DNA of 64,000 nucleotides from Suicoccus acidiformans (lineage in GTDB: Bacteria; Bacillota; Bacilli; Lactobacillales; Aerococcaceae), in assembly GCF_003546865.1 (NCBI RefSeq), contig NZ_CP023434.1, positions 558,001 to 622,000 of the forward strand. Reading direction: 5' to 3'. The notes under the pieces were generated by a model that was not told where the DNA came from, did not search any database, and saw only the letters and a list, made by a program, of their open reading frames with translations. Below are positions 17,668 to 27,202 of this stretch, one piece after another; positions within the stretch are counted from its first letter, which is position 1, and each line of letters begins with the position of its first letter. The position numbers and the translations under genes were made by a program.

Positions 17668-20600
17668 ATGTTATTAACCAATATCCAAAAAGGAAACTAT
17701 CAAGATTCAATCAACTTGATGTTACTTTCAACTGAGTTAAACAATATTGAAGGGGTTATCCAAGCGCAAGTCATGATGGCGACTGATGCTAATAAAGATA
17801 TCTTTAAGGGAGCCGGCTTGGAAACGGAAGAGCTCTTAGCTGCCGGAGCTAACGATATGGCAATCGTTATCGAAACGAAAGACCCAGACATTATGGACAA
17901 TGTCTTGAACGTTGTGGAGGATTATTTAAGTGATCTTTCGGTGAAGAAGGATACGGATTCACAAGTTGATGTTGATAACTGGGATGATGCGATGGCATCC
18001 TTGCCGGATGCCAATTTAGCAGTTATATCCATTCCAGGTGCCTATGCTGCTTCAGAAATTGAGCGGGCTTTAGATAAAGGCTTACACGTTTTTTCTTTCT
18101 CCGATAATGTGGCACTTAAAGACGAGGTTCGCTTAAAAGAGAAGGCTCACGAAAAAGGCTTGATGCTTATGGGCCCAGATTGTGGTACGGGTATTATTTC
18201 AGGTGTTCCGATTGCTTTCACTAACGTCGTCACACCGGGTAACATTGGTATAATTGGTGCTTCAGGAACTGGTATTCAAGAGGTTACGACAATCATAGAT
18301 CGTTTAGGCGGGGGAGTGATGCATGCGATAGGAACAGGCGGGCGAGATTTATCTGAAGCGGTAAGTGCACGCACGATGTTAGACGCTATTGCTGCCTTAG
18401 AGAACCATCCAATGACAGATGTCATTACGATTATCTCAAAACCACCTGCCAAGGAGGTCCGTGACAAAGTTGTTAAACATTTACAGAGTTTAACTAAACC
18501 TGTTGTGGCTATTTTCTTAGGGGAAAAACCGAAAGAGCATATTGGCAATGTATATTTTGCGTATACGTTAGAAGAAGCTGCCAAAATTTCGGTCGACTTA
18601 GCTAATGGTGAGGACGTGCAAGCCAACTACTACGAACCGATTACGTATGATGTGGCTGAACCGCTTCAAGGCAAGACGGTTAAAGGTTTATATTCTGGGG
18701 GAACTTTAGCGAATGAAGCAGCAACATTAATTGCGGATGCATTAAAACTTGGCGAAATCCAAAATAAAGAAGGCTATATTCTCGATGAGGAAGGCTACCA
18801 AGTAATGGATTTAGGAGATGATATTTATACTCAAGGAAAACCACATCCGATGATTGATCCTAGTGTGCGTGTAGATAAGTTACAAGAAGTTGTTGAAGAT
18901 GAATCAACGGGCGTTATCCTGTTCGATGTGGTCTTGGGATATGGGTCACATGCAGATATGGCCAATGCACTCATTCCATCTATTCAAGATGCTTTAGCAA
19001 AAGCAAAAGAAGATGGCCGTGACCTATACTTCGTAGCGACTGTAGTTGGCACGGAGAATGACCCGCAGGATTATGCAAAAGCTAAAGCAGATTTAGAAGA
19101 GGCCGGAGTTCTTGTCGAAGCAACGAACGCACGAGCTGTTCGCTTGGCTTTGAAATTAATGGGTGTGGATTATCAGATTGCAGATAAAGCACACGTATCT
19201 TATGATGGTGAAGTTCTGGAATTGGAACAAGTGAGTGGACCAATTCAAGACTTGATAACAACTCAACCACGGGTGATTAACGTAGGTGTATCTAGCTTTA
19301 CTGAGTCGATTGAGAGATTCGGTGGTAAAGTGGTTCAATACAACTGGCGTCCAAGAGCGGGTGGTAACGCTAAATTAATTAAAGTTCTTGATGCTATCGA
19401 TAAGCATGCGGAAGAAATCGACGCAGCGAACGCGAAGGTTGTGAATCGGATGCGTGATGCTCAACCGTTCTTGGTCGATGTGCGTTACGCTAAAGAAGTG
19501 ATTCCTGAGTTGAATACGAATGAGAAAGTGATTCTGCACGCAGGTCCACCAATCAAGTACGAGAATATGACAGGACCAATGCAAGGCTCTTGTATTGGAG
19601 CAATGCTTTTTGAGGGTTGGGCTGATGACCATGAAGATGCGCGCAAACAATTAGAAACAGGCGAGGTGACTTTTATTCCTTGCCACCATGTAAATGCGGT
19701 AGGTCCGATGGGCGGAATTACTACAGCGAATTTCCCTGTTTTCGTTGTGCGTGAAGCCCAAGATGGCACGGAAGGCTATTGTATTATGAACGAGGGAATT
19801 GGGACAGTGTTGCGCTTTGGTGCTAACAACGAAGAGGTAGTTACACGTTTAGAGTGGATGCGCGACGTCTTAGGTCCAGTTTTAGGTCAAGCATTACGTA
19901 CTATTGAAGGCGGCTTGAATACGAATATCATGATTGCTCGTGCAATTGGTATGGGAGATGAGTTCCACCAACGAAATATTGCAGCGTCTCTAGTCTTCTT
20001 GAAAGAAATTGCACCAGCTATTGTGAGTTTAAATATTTCAGAAGAACTTAAACAAGAAGTAATCCAATTCTTAGCAGATACTGATCAATTCTTTTTAAAC
20101 ATTGCGATGGCTACCGGAAAAACAATTGTCGATTACGCGCGTAAAGTACAAGAGGGTTGTATCGTTACAACGATGTCACGCAATGGTGAAAACTTCGGTA
20201 TCCGTATAGCAGCCTTAGGGGATGAGTGGTTTACTGCACCAGTCAATACACCGGATGGCTTGTATTTCACAGGCTATAGTGCTGATGACGCCAATAAGGA
20301 CATCGGGGACTCTGCCATTACAGAGACTATTGGTCTCGGTGGTTCCGCTATGATTGCAGCGCCAGGTGTTACACGCTTTATCGGAGCAGGAGGCTTTGAA
20401 GATGCGGTACGTATCTCTGAGGAGCAAGCCCGAATTGTCGTTGACCAAAATCCGAACTGGGCTGTTCCGACTTGGAACTTCCGTGGGACAAATCTAGGTA
20501 TCGATATTCGCAAAGTTGTTGAAACAGGCATTGAACCGATTATCAATACGGGTATCGCGCATAAAGAAGCAGGTGTTGGCCAAGTTGGTGCAGGTACTGT

Positions 20601-20679
20601 AACGGCTCCAGTGGAAGCATTTGAGAAAGCTTTAGTAGCTTACGCAGAGCACTTGGGCATCGATGTTGATAGTCTATAA
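17668..20679 (+). CDS. Oxamate carbamoyltransferase AllF-AllG fusion (FdrA + DUF1116)
   Basis: This 1003-residue protein combines two usually separate subunits. Residues 1 to about 575 match FdrA/AllF, an acyl-CoA-synthetase-like protein (MGPDCGTGIISGVPIAFTNV; GASGTGIQEVTTIIDRLGG) and end with the FdrA tail (VINVGVSSF, YNWRPRAGGN). Residues from about 590 match the DUF1116/YlbE (AllG) family (LHAGPPIKYENMTGPMQGSCIG; FEGWADD). In E. coli, AllF, AllG and AllH form the oxamic transcarbamylase that converts oxalurate plus phosphate to oxamate plus carbamoyl phosphate. The ATG at 17668 with AAGGAGAG upstream is chosen over an in-frame ATG at 17632 inside allD. No stop or frameshift separates the halves, and allH follows with a small overlap. 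Confidence 0.9.
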   Translation: MLLTNIQKGNYQDSINLMLLSTELNNIEGVIQAQVMMATDANKDIFKGAGLETEELLAAGANDMAIVIETKDPDIMDNVLNVVEDYLSDLSVKKDTDSQVDVDNWDDAMASLPDANLAVISIPGAYAASEIERALDKGLHVFSFSDNVALKDEVRLKEKAHEKGLMLMGPDCGTGIISGVPIAFTNVVTPGNIGIIGASGTGIQEVTTIIDRLGGGVMHAIGTGGRDLSEAVSARTMLDAIAALENHPMTDVITIISKPPAKEVRDKVVKHLQSLTKPVVAIFLGEKPKEHIGNVYFAYTLEEAAKISVDLANGEDVQANYYEPITYDVAEPLQGKTVKGLYSGGTLANEAATLIADALKLGEIQNKEGYILDEEGYQVMDLGDDIYTQGKPHPMIDPSVRVDKLQEVVEDESTGVILFDVVLGYGSHADMANALIPSIQDALAKAKEDGRDLYFVATVVGTENDPQDYAKAKADLEEAGVLVEATNARAVRLALKLMGVDYQIADKAHVSYDGEVLELEQVSGPIQDLITTQPRVINVGVSSFTESIERFGGKVVQYNWRPRAGGNAKLIKVLDAIDKHAEEIDAANAKVVNRMRDAQPFLVDVRYAKEVIPELNTNEKVILHAGPPIKYENMTGPMQGSCIGAMLFEGWADDHEDARKQLETGEVTFIPCHHVNAVGPMGGITTANFPVFVVREAQDGTEGYCIMNEGIGTVLRFGANNEEVVTRLEWMRDVLGPVLGQALRTIEGGLNTNIMIARAIGMGDEFHQRNIAASLVFLKEIAPAIVSLNISEELKQEVIQFLADTDQFFLNIAMATGKTIVDYARKVQEGCIVTTMSRNGENFGIRIAALGDEWFTAPVNTPDGLYFTGYSADDANKDIGDSAITETIGLGGSAMIAAPGVTRFIGAGGFEDAVRISEEQARIVVDQNPNWAVPTWNFRGTNLGIDIRKVVETGIEPIINTGIAHKEAGVGQVGAGTVTAPVEAFEKALVAYAEHLGIDVDSL

Positions 20680-21517
20680 TCCCCCTGTTGAGGCGATGGC
20701 CAGCCAGTTATTAGAATCGGTGTTAACAGAAGATGGCTTCGCAAAGGTGCAAAGTGTCTTTGAAACAGGTTTTAATTTGCATTTCAAAGATCAACTCATC
20801 TATGTTTCTGGTCACCAACCCGGGTATCTCTCAGCTATAGGTTTGCAACTGAAGGATGCGGATTTGATGGGTAAGCTTACTGAATCTGTTGTAGTTGACA
20901 CCCTAATCCGAAAGCGGGGAAATACTTGGACGGTCTATACTCGTGAAGGCGGCTTGATCTTTGAACTAGCAGATATAAATTATGAGTGTTTTCGCTTGGA
21001 AAAGCGAACAGTAAGCCAAAGATCTTTGGCGAAATTGTCGGCAAGCATCCAGTCAAGCTTTGATATTACCCAGTCTGGCTTTGGTCAACTTCAGAGTCTT
21101 AAAGACATTTGGCAAGCTTGGCAGCAAGTCGACTCTGAAGCAGATTTCCAAGGCCTGGTCTACCGCTTGGTAGGCCACGGCCCTGGTTTGACGCCATCGG
21201 GTGATGACTTCTTGCAAGGAGTATTATTGATGGAAGCTTCTTTTGGCCTAAAGACTAGCTTTCGTCAGAGGATTCTAGCAGCAGTAACAGAGCGTGAAAC
21301 CTCGCATGTTAGTCAAGCGTATTATAGCGCCTTGTTGGAAGGCTATGTTAATGAGCCTTGGTATCGCCTGTTGCAAAGTTTCGATAAAGTGAGCTCAACT
21401 GAGTTGCGTAATATAATTCAGTCATTATTACGTTATGGACATACGTCTGGTTCGGATATGGTACTAGGGAGTTTAGCTTATTTAGAATATTTGAGTTTTT
21501 TTGGAGGGAACGAATGA
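20663..21517 (+). CDS. allH: DUF2877 subunit of oxamate carbamoyltransferase
   Basis: This 284-residue protein of the DUF2877 (YlbF) family is recognised by the [21 protein letters not shown] motif near residue 172. In E. coli it is the third component of the oxamic transcarbamylase and probably helps bind carbamoyl phosphate or complete the active site. The start is uncertain: the ATG at 20663 lies inside the end of the fused allFG gene, and the ATG at 20696 has only a weak GAGG site; translational coupling favours the first. The end overlaps the carbamate kinase gene by four bases (ATGA). Confidence 0.88.
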   Translation: MLIVYNPPVEAMASQLLESVLTEDGFAKVQSVFETGFNLHFKDQLIYVSGHQPGYLSAIGLQLKDADLMGKLTESVVVDTLIRKRGNTWTVYTREGGLIFELADINYECFRLEKRTVSQRSLAKLSASIQSSFDITQSGFGQLQSLKDIWQAWQQVDSEADFQGLVYRLVGHGPGLTPSGDDFLQGVLLMEASFGLKTSFRQRILAAVTERETSHVSQAYYSALLEGYVNEPWYRLLQSFDKVSSTELRNIIQSLLRYGHTSGSDMVLGSLAYLEYLSFFGGNE

Positions 21518-22455
21518 CGAAAAGAATAGTTGTAGCTTTAGGCGGCAATGCTATCTTGACCGATGATCCGAGTGCAAGAGGGCAGCAAGAAGCTTTGCGC
21601 CAAACCGCTAAACATTTAATCGACTTAATTAAACAAGGACATCAATTAATTATTAGCCATGGGAATGGACCGCAAGTTGGTAATTTATTGTTACAACAAA
21701 TAGCGGCCGATTCTGAGAAGAATCCAGCGATGCCTTTAGATACTTGTGTTGCAATGACACAAGGCAGTATTGGCTACTGGCTACAACAAGAAATGCAGAG
21801 GGTTATTAGAGAAGCAGACATTGATAAATCTGTAGTATCTTTGGTTACCCAAGTTTTAGTAGATGCTCAAGATCCTGCATTTGAGAACCTAACGAAACCA
21901 GTTGGGCCATTCTTGTCGGCAGAAGAAGCAAAAGTTGCTTCAGCTGAGACAGGGGATACTTACGTTGAGGATGCTGGTCGTGGCTATCGCAAAGTGGTAG
22001 CTTCGCCGAAGCCAGTGGATATTGTCGAAGCGAATGCAATTAAAACATTGGTTGACCAAGACGTCATCACTATTTCCGCTGGTGGCGGTGGAGTACCAGT
22101 TATCTCAACCGATAATGGCTATGAAGGTGTTGAAGCAGTTATTGATAAAGATTTTGCTTCTGCGAAGCTAGCAGAGCTTGTTGGAGCAGATTATTTACTC
22201 ATTCTAACAGGAGTAGATAATGTCTATGTCAACTTTAACCAACCAAATCAAGAGAAGTTAGAAGATGTCACTGTAGAGCAGATGAAGGCATGGATTGCTG
22301 AAAATCAGTTTGCTCCTGGTAGTATGTTGCCGAAAGTGGAAGCGGCGATTGAGTTTGTAGAGAATACGCCGGATGCCCAGGCTGTTATTACGTCCTTGGA
22401 GAATGTGGAAGCATATTTCAATGGCGGATCAGCAACAGTTATTCGAAATGTTTAA
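21514..22455 (+). CDS. allK: Carbamate kinase
   Basis: This 313-residue carbamate kinase of the amino-acid kinase fold transfers the phosphate of carbamoyl phosphate to ADP, giving ATP plus carbamate (then NH3 and CO2). The N-terminal [10 protein letters not shown] glycine loop, [14 protein letters not shown] (near residue 50), SAGGGGVPV (near residue 190) and [31 protein letters not shown] are classical. In this operon it works on carbamoyl phosphate released from oxalurate, so it is the energy-yielding step of allantoin fermentation; there is no arginine deiminase gene nearby. Its ATG overlaps the allH stop. Confidence 0.95.
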   Translation: MTKRIVVALGGNAILTDDPSARGQQEALRQTAKHLIDLIKQGHQLIISHGNGPQVGNLLLQQIAADSEKNPAMPLDTCVAMTQGSIGYWLQQEMQRVIREADIDKSVVSLVTQVLVDAQDPAFENLTKPVGPFLSAEEAKVASAETGDTYVEDAGRGYRKVVASPKPVDIVEANAIKTLVDQDVITISAGGGGVPVISTDNGYEGVEAVIDKDFASAKLAELVGADYLLILTGVDNVYVNFNQPNQEKLEDVTVEQMKAWIAENQFAPGSMLPKVEAAIEFVENTPDAQAVITSLENVEAYFNGGSATVIRNV

Positions 22456-22472
22456 AGGAAAGGGAATGAAGA

Positions 22473-23261
22473 ATGGGTTATAAGAATAATAAGACGGGTT
22501 ATCGCGATGGCTTGTTAGAATCACGTGCAGTTATCAAGAAGAATAATTATGCAATTATCCCACATGATGGCTTGGTCAATAATGCGGTTCCAGGCTTTGA
22601 AAACTGCCGAATTTCAATTTTAGGTAGCCAACATTTAGGGGCGAGTTTCAACGATTATATTTGCGAATTCTTGCCTGGTGGGCAAAATAAATTAGGTTTT
22701 GGTGGCGAGGGAATCGAAGTATTCATTTATTTAATTAAAGGAAAGCTAACTGTTTCGGATCGTCAAGAGAGTCATGAATTGACTGAAGGAGGTTATGTCT
22801 TCTTGCCTGAGGGCGAGTTAATGTTTATGGAGAATACTTCAGATGAAATGGCGGAAGCTTTCTTGTATCAGCGACGTTATGAACCGTTAGAAGGTCATGA
22901 AGCCTATAAAGTCGTCGGTAATAAGAACAACTTAGAACCTATCCATTATGAAGGCATGGAAGATGTCCTATTATGGGACTTCTTGCCAACTGATGACTTT
23001 GGCTTTGATATGAACATTCATGTTCTCCAGTTTCAACCAGGCGGAAGCCATGGATATATTGAGACGCATTATCAAGAACATGGGGCTTACTTATTATCAG
23101 GCCAAGGAATGTATAACTTAGATAATGAGTGGTTCCCAGTAGAGAAAGGGGACTATATCTTCATGGCACGATATACCCAACAAGCCTGCTATGCCGTCGG
23201 TCGAGATGAGCCTCTCGCTTATGTATACTCTAAAGATGCCAATCGTAATCCTCAGTTATAA
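22473..23261 (+). CDS. allE: (S)-ureidoglycine aminohydrolase
   Basis: This 262-residue double cupin converts (S)-ureidoglycine to (S)-ureidoglycolate with release of ammonia. The N-terminal segment [20 protein letters not shown] is a family signature. The two cupin barrels are visible: FEITLxG-like [11 protein letters not shown]...[13 protein letters not shown] in the first half and [31 protein letters not shown] in the second, where [15 protein letters not shown] carries the Mn2+ ligands. Last gene of the allD operon, followed by a strong hairpin. Confidence 0.95.
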   Translation: MGYKNNKTGYRDGLLESRAVIKKNNYAIIPHDGLVNNAVPGFENCRISILGSQHLGASFNDYICEFLPGGQNKLGFGGEGIEVFIYLIKGKLTVSDRQESHELTEGGYVFLPEGELMFMENTSDEMAEAFLYQRRYEPLEGHEAYKVVGNKNNLEPIHYEGMEDVLLWDFLPTDDFGFDMNIHVLQFQPGGSHGYIETHYQEHGAYLLSGQGMYNLDNEWFPVEKGDYIFMARYTQQACYAVGRDEPLAYVYSKDANRNPQL

Positions 23262-23321
23262 AATATAGGATACGGCTGAGGAAACCTTCATACATTTGAT
23301 AATCGGTATAGCAGATAATAC

Positions 23322-23365
23322 AATAGACCTTTGGGCAACGAGTTCGTTGTCTAAGGTCTATTTAT
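23322..23365. terminator. Bidirectional terminator between allE and pucR
   Basis: AATAGACCTT (23322-23331) pairs perfectly with AAGGTCTATT (23353-23362), and inside the loop GCAACGA pairs with TCGTTG. The U-tract is weak on both sides (TTTATA and TTGTATT). Position between converging genes supports a shared terminator. The following ~150 bases to the pucR stop show nothing else. Confidence 0.65.
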
Positions 23366-23517
23366 ACATTGGAGAATCATTATTAAGGATTGTGTTGAAG
23401 CATGTTTAAAGCACACTAGAAGCAATTTGGCTTGAAATAGCTTGCTCTGAGCGAGGAGTAAACTCACTTATAACAAGGAAAGTGCGACGTTGCTTCCATT
23501 GCAGGAATTTCCAGGTA

Positions 23518-25155
23518 CTAATTATGTTGATTTTCACTAAGGGTCAAGGCAAGGCGGAGTTCCAAAGATGTTTTTGGTTCGCGAATATCTTTGCCAAAGA
23601 TGTCTTCGCATTTTTCAATCCGGTATTTGACTGTATTGCGATGGATATAGAGAGTTTTGGCTGTAGTGGTAGTTTCACACTGGGAGTCGAGGTAGACAGC
23701 GAGTGTCTTGCGTAGTTCTTTATGATTATCCGATTTAGGATAGGCGAGCTCTTTTAAGACGTTCTTGCAAAAGTAATGGATTTCCTCGTGATCGATTTTC
23801 TGAAAGAGTCGAGAAATCTCCGATTCATCATAGTAAACGAAATCGTTATTATTATTCTGTTCAAGGCGACGGTCAAAGGCGATTTCAGCTTCACTAATAG
23901 ATAGGGGGATGTCTTCTGGTTTTTTGACGACTTGACCGATACTGAAGATAAGCTTAATATCGATACTTTCAGTAAGTTGCTGTTGGAGTTGCTTGAGGAT
24001 TTTCTCCAAATTTGTTCTTTTTTCTTGCAGAATTAAGATTGGGCTGGTTTGATTTTCTTGGAAAATAACCAACGGACTATTGAAATATTGACTAACATAC
24101 TGATTTAACCATCTAGTGATGAGAATATGTTTCTCTCGAAGTTTTAAAGGATTGTATGCTGGCTTAAGAGCCGCTATATCGTGAATAGCTATAGCGTGAT
24201 AGTAATTAGAATGTTGTAGCTTTAAATGTACTTTAAGGTCCAGTAAGTTGCTCGATTGATTTGGCTTATCCGCTAAGTCATCCAGTAAATATTGTGAAAG
24301 GGTATGTTGATACAATTGATCGATATTTTCTTCCTTGAAGAGTATATAAGATAAGACTAATGCAGCTTGATCAATGGCGAATCGGGATGTAGGATACGTC
24401 ATTGATTCTGGATTCATGACCAGTAGATAGTGCGGGAAATGATTCAACACGTGCAGTTGGCTAACCGACAGGTTGAAAGGACCATTCTGATCTAAGTCGA
24501 GTGTGATGTAGTCGTTTGGTATCTTTTCTTGTTGAAAGCGATATTTAACAGCTTCAGCAATCTTTGTTAATAAGTCAGTATGGTTGAGGAAAAATCCTGA
24601 ATATGCCATAGGGTCTTTAAAAGGATCTAATAATATGATAGGGCATTGAATGGCTTTGGCTAGTTCATTTATCGTTTGTTCTATTGAAATGTTGTTAAGA
24701 ACTAAGCTGGAAAGGTTACTCTGAATTTCCAGCGCAAATTCTAATTCTTTCTGTCGGCGATCCTGCATGTAATTAGTTAATTGATGCAATAGGGGGCCTA
24801 AAGGGTATTTATCCGGAATATTAATCAGCGGGAAGTTCATCTGATTAGCATAGGCAATGACATCTGGTTGAATTTCACCATTGAGGAAGCGCCCTGTTTT
24901 AATCGCTAGTCCGCTAGCGTTGGCAGCTATCAAAGAATCGATTAAAGGGATGAGACCTTGCTGGTTATCTTGATAAATCATACCTGTGGTTAAAATCAGA
25001 CAATGCTCGCTAATGTATTGAGCTACATCGGGTGTTTCGGTCATATCGATAGATGCTACGGTTTTGTCAGTAACGGTGCAGTCCTTAGTTAATATGTCAA
25101 GATCTGGAATATGTGAAATGGATAAAAGTTCTTTGAGTTGAGTCACTAGCTTCAC
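23518..25155 (-). CDS. pucR: PucR-family transcriptional regulator of allantoin genes
   Basis: This 545-residue regulator has an N-terminal purine-catabolism regulator-like domain (LLSISHIPDLDILTKDCTVTDKTVASI onward; EHCLILTTGMIY near residue 55), a middle GAF/GGDEF-like region, and a C-terminal PucR helix-turn-helix (ETTTTAKTLYIHRNTVKYRIEK near residue 500). In Bacillus subtilis PucR activates purine and allantoin catabolism in response to allantoin-type metabolites. It is transcribed away from pucG across a 77-base gap and converges on the allD operon, so it is the obvious local regulator. Effector and exact operator cannot be read from sequence. Confidence 0.9.
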   Translation of the reverse strand: MKLVTQLKELLSISHIPDLDILTKDCTVTDKTVASIDMTETPDVAQYISEHCLILTTGMIYQDNQQGLIPLIDSLIAANASGLAIKTGRFLNGEIQPDVIAYANQMNFPLINIPDKYPLGPLLHQLTNYMQDRRQKELEFALEIQSNLSSLVLNNISIEQTINELAKAIQCPIILLDPFKDPMAYSGFFLNHTDLLTKIAEAVKYRFQQEKIPNDYITLDLDQNGPFNLSVSQLHVLNHFPHYLLVMNPESMTYPTSRFAIDQAALVLSYILFKEENIDQLYQHTLSQYLLDDLADKPNQSSNLLDLKVHLKLQHSNYYHAIAIHDIAALKPAYNPLKLREKHILITRWLNQYVSQYFNSPLVIFQENQTSPILILQEKRTNLEKILKQLQQQLTESIDIKLIFSIGQVVKKPEDIPLSISEAEIAFDRRLEQNNNNDFVYYDESEISRLFQKIDHEEIHYFCKNVLKELAYPKSDNHKELRKTLAVYLDSQCETTTTAKTLYIHRNTVKYRIEKCEDIFGKDIREPKTSLELRLALTLSENQHN

Positions 25156-25179
25156 CTATCTTTCAATATTGATAATAAA

Positions 25180-25208
25180 TTACTTATTAGACGTGAATAT
25201 GATATTAT
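25180..25208 (+). promoter_or_regulatory. Probable pucG promoter
   Basis: TTACTT (25180-25185) and TATTAT (25203-25208) are 17 bases apart, just ahead of AAAAGGAGG and the pucG ATG. The sequence lies in the 77-base divergent gap shared with pucR, so a PucR site would be expected here; TTAGACGTGAA in the spacer partly resembles the AGACGT half-site upstream of allD. Confidence 0.4.
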
Positions 25209-25232
25209 AGAACAAGTAAAAGGAGGAATTTC

Positions 25233-26441
25233 ATGTTTAAAGAAATTAATGTGCCAAACAGAACAATTATGACACCAGGTCCGGTTGAAGCGAATCCAGT
25301 GGTCCTTCGTGCAATGAGTACAGGAACATTAGGACAATTTGACCCAGCATTTACTTCGCTAATGCAAGAAATTAAAGAGATGCTTCGGATTGCGTTCAAT
25401 GCGCCCAATAACGAGTGTCTAGCAGTCGATGGTACATCTCGTTCTGGCTTGGAAGCAGCGTTATTTGCTATGATCGAACCAGGTGATAAGGTATTAATTC
25501 CAGCTTACGGACGGTTTGCTTATTTGTTAGCAGAGATTGTAGAAAGAGCTGGCGGTGATATCGTCTTGATGGAGCGTGATTGGACCGGCACCTTTGAACA
25601 AGCAGAGATTATTGAGCGAATTAAAGCAGAACAGCCTAAGATTGTGGCGATGGTTCATGGGGAAACGGCTAATGGCCAATGTCAGCAACTTGAAGAAGTG
25701 GGAGCCTACTGTCAAGCCAATGGAATCTACCTTGTCGTGGATTGTGTCGCAACTTTTGGCGGTATGGATATTAAACAAGATGAATGGGGAATTGATATTG
25801 CAATTGCCGGGACGCAAAAATGCTTGAGTGTCCCTTCGGGAATGTCACTGGTATCCATAAGTCATCGTGCCAAAGCTTTCATCGAATCGCGTTTCCAAAA
25901 AGAGCTTGGCTTAGGAGCCGATCAACGAAATGAACGCTTTATCCAATCCAACTATCTTGACTTGAGCCAATTGATGGTATATTGGAGCCAGAACCCAATC
26001 AACCACCATACGGAAGCCACGAACATGATCTATGGTTTACACACAGGCTTACGCTTATTTGTGCAAGAAGAAGGAATGGAAAAGGTGTTCCAACGTCATC
26101 AATTAAATAACAATGCTTTAATTGCAGGGATTGAGGCGATGGGCTTAGGCATATATGGTGACCGAGAAACTGCAATGCCAACGGTTATTCCTGTTATGAT
26201 TCCTGACGGTATTGAGCCAAATAAAGTGCGTGACATTCTCTTAGAGGAATTCTCTGTAGAAATTGCAGGTTCCTTTGGTGATTTGAATAAAGTTATTTGG
26301 CGGATTGGAAATATGGGATACTCAAGTCGTAAGCAGAATGTACTACATGTTTTGGGAGCTTTAGAAGCGACATTACTATACTTGGGAGCGGATATTCAGG
26401 CTGGCAAAGCCGTACAAGCAGCATTAAAAGTATACCGCTAA
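25233..26441 (+). CDS. pucG: (S)-ureidoglycine-glyoxylate aminotransferase (PucG-like)
   Basis: This 402-residue class V PLP aminotransferase of the alanine-glyoxylate/serine-pyruvate type shows RTIMTPGPVEANPVVLRAM at the N-terminus, VDCVATFGGMDI with the cofactor aspartate (near residue 170), and the PLP-lysine in AIAGTQKCLSVPSGMS (near residue 194). PucG of B. subtilis transaminates ureidoglycine with glyoxylate to give oxalurate and glycine; the gene's place beside allantoin genes supports that activity. A general alanine-glyoxylate transaminase activity is the alternative. It stands as its own unit with a hairpin terminator behind it. Confidence 0.87.
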   Translation: MFKEINVPNRTIMTPGPVEANPVVLRAMSTGTLGQFDPAFTSLMQEIKEMLRIAFNAPNNECLAVDGTSRSGLEAALFAMIEPGDKVLIPAYGRFAYLLAEIVERAGGDIVLMERDWTGTFEQAEIIERIKAEQPKIVAMVHGETANGQCQQLEEVGAYCQANGIYLVVDCVATFGGMDIKQDEWGIDIAIAGTQKCLSVPSGMSLVSISHRAKAFIESRFQKELGLGADQRNERFIQSNYLDLSQLMVYWSQNPINHHTEATNMIYGLHTGLRLFVQEEGMEKVFQRHQLNNNALIAGIEAMGLGIYGDRETAMPTVIPVMIPDGIEPNKVRDILLEEFSVEIAGSFGDLNKVIWRIGNMGYSSRKQNVLHVLGALEATLLYLGADIQAGKAVQAALKVYR

Positions 26442-26466
26442 GCGAAATTATATATAAATACAGGCA

Positions 26467-26504
26467 GTGTTAGTGAATCCTTTGGGTTTACTAACACTTT
26501 TTAT
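26467..26504 (+). terminator. pucG terminator
   Basis: GTGTTAGT (26467-26474) and ACTAACAC (26490-26497) form a perfect 8-bp stem followed by TTTTTATT, 25 bases after the pucG stop. Confidence 0.8.
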
Positions 26505-26554
26505 TGTGGGAATATATTAACTTTAATATATTCAATAGCTCGCCCTTAGTAATC
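26474..26554 (+). repeat. ~80-bp direct repeat, copy 1
   Basis: This copy begins in the pucG terminator loop (TGAATCC) and runs to CGCCCTTAGTAATC. The second copy lies 416 bases downstream with only a few differences. Both contain GGAATATATTAACTTTAATAT. Confidence 0.8.
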
Positions 26555-26889
26555 TCGCGTTTGACACTTCTAAAGGCCAAAGGGTACCTAAAACCTCTTT
26601 AAACCAACATTTCGGAGGAGTTTATGCCAACGGAAAAAAGCGTACTATTCGTACTTTAATACAAAATATATTTAATTTTTTTGAAGCATGAAGTATAATA
26701 TAAGTGTCAAAGCAATCTAATTCATAGAGCGGTTTTTATACAAAGAAAATGCGATAATAACAATGTTTTTGTCATATTTGTAGCTGATGGAAAAATAGTA
26801 CGAAAAATATGCACGAGATATTTGACAATATAAGTGCTATACACCAACGTTTAGAGAGATTTTTTAGGCTGACAAGTGTCAAAGTCCTG

Positions 26890-26969
26890 TGAATCCTTTT
26901 GGTTTACTAACACTTTTTTTGCTGGAATATATTAACTTTAATATGTTCATGAGCTCGCCCTTAGTAATC
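26890..26969 (+). repeat. ~80-bp direct repeat, copy 2
   Basis: Near-identical to 26474-26554, but the left stem arm GTGTTAGT is absent (GTCCTGTG instead), so it keeps only half of the terminator and cannot fold as copy 1 does. It sits about 230 bases upstream of allC. Confidence 0.8.
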
Positions 26970-27202
26970 AGTACAAATGCACGCAATTGCTTCTGAAGAA
27001 TCCGTAGCTTGTATGAATTTATTATGTAGAAGACTTTGGCTTAGACACAGTATAGCAGTACGCTTATGAATACTATAACACTTATTCAAAATTGTGCAAG
27101 ATGAACAAAAAATATACATATATTGAGCGTTAAGAACAATGGAATTGTAAGGGTTTTCTATTATTATATTTGTAGACAAATAAGGGAGAAGGAGGATTTA
27201 TT

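Larger units (their letters stand above)
26442..27202. other. Non-coding region between pucG and allC with a duplicated segment
   Basis: No gene is visible in 761 AT-rich bases. It holds the pucG terminator, two copies of an ~80-base segment (26474-26554 and 26890-26969) and, between them, a well-spaced ribosome site followed by an 11-codon open frame (CGGAGGAGTTTATG at 26612-26625), which may be the remaining 5' end of a lost gene. The allC promoter must lie in the last ~230 bases, where I see no consensus promoter. AAGGAGG (27189-27195) serves allC. Confidence 0.5.
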
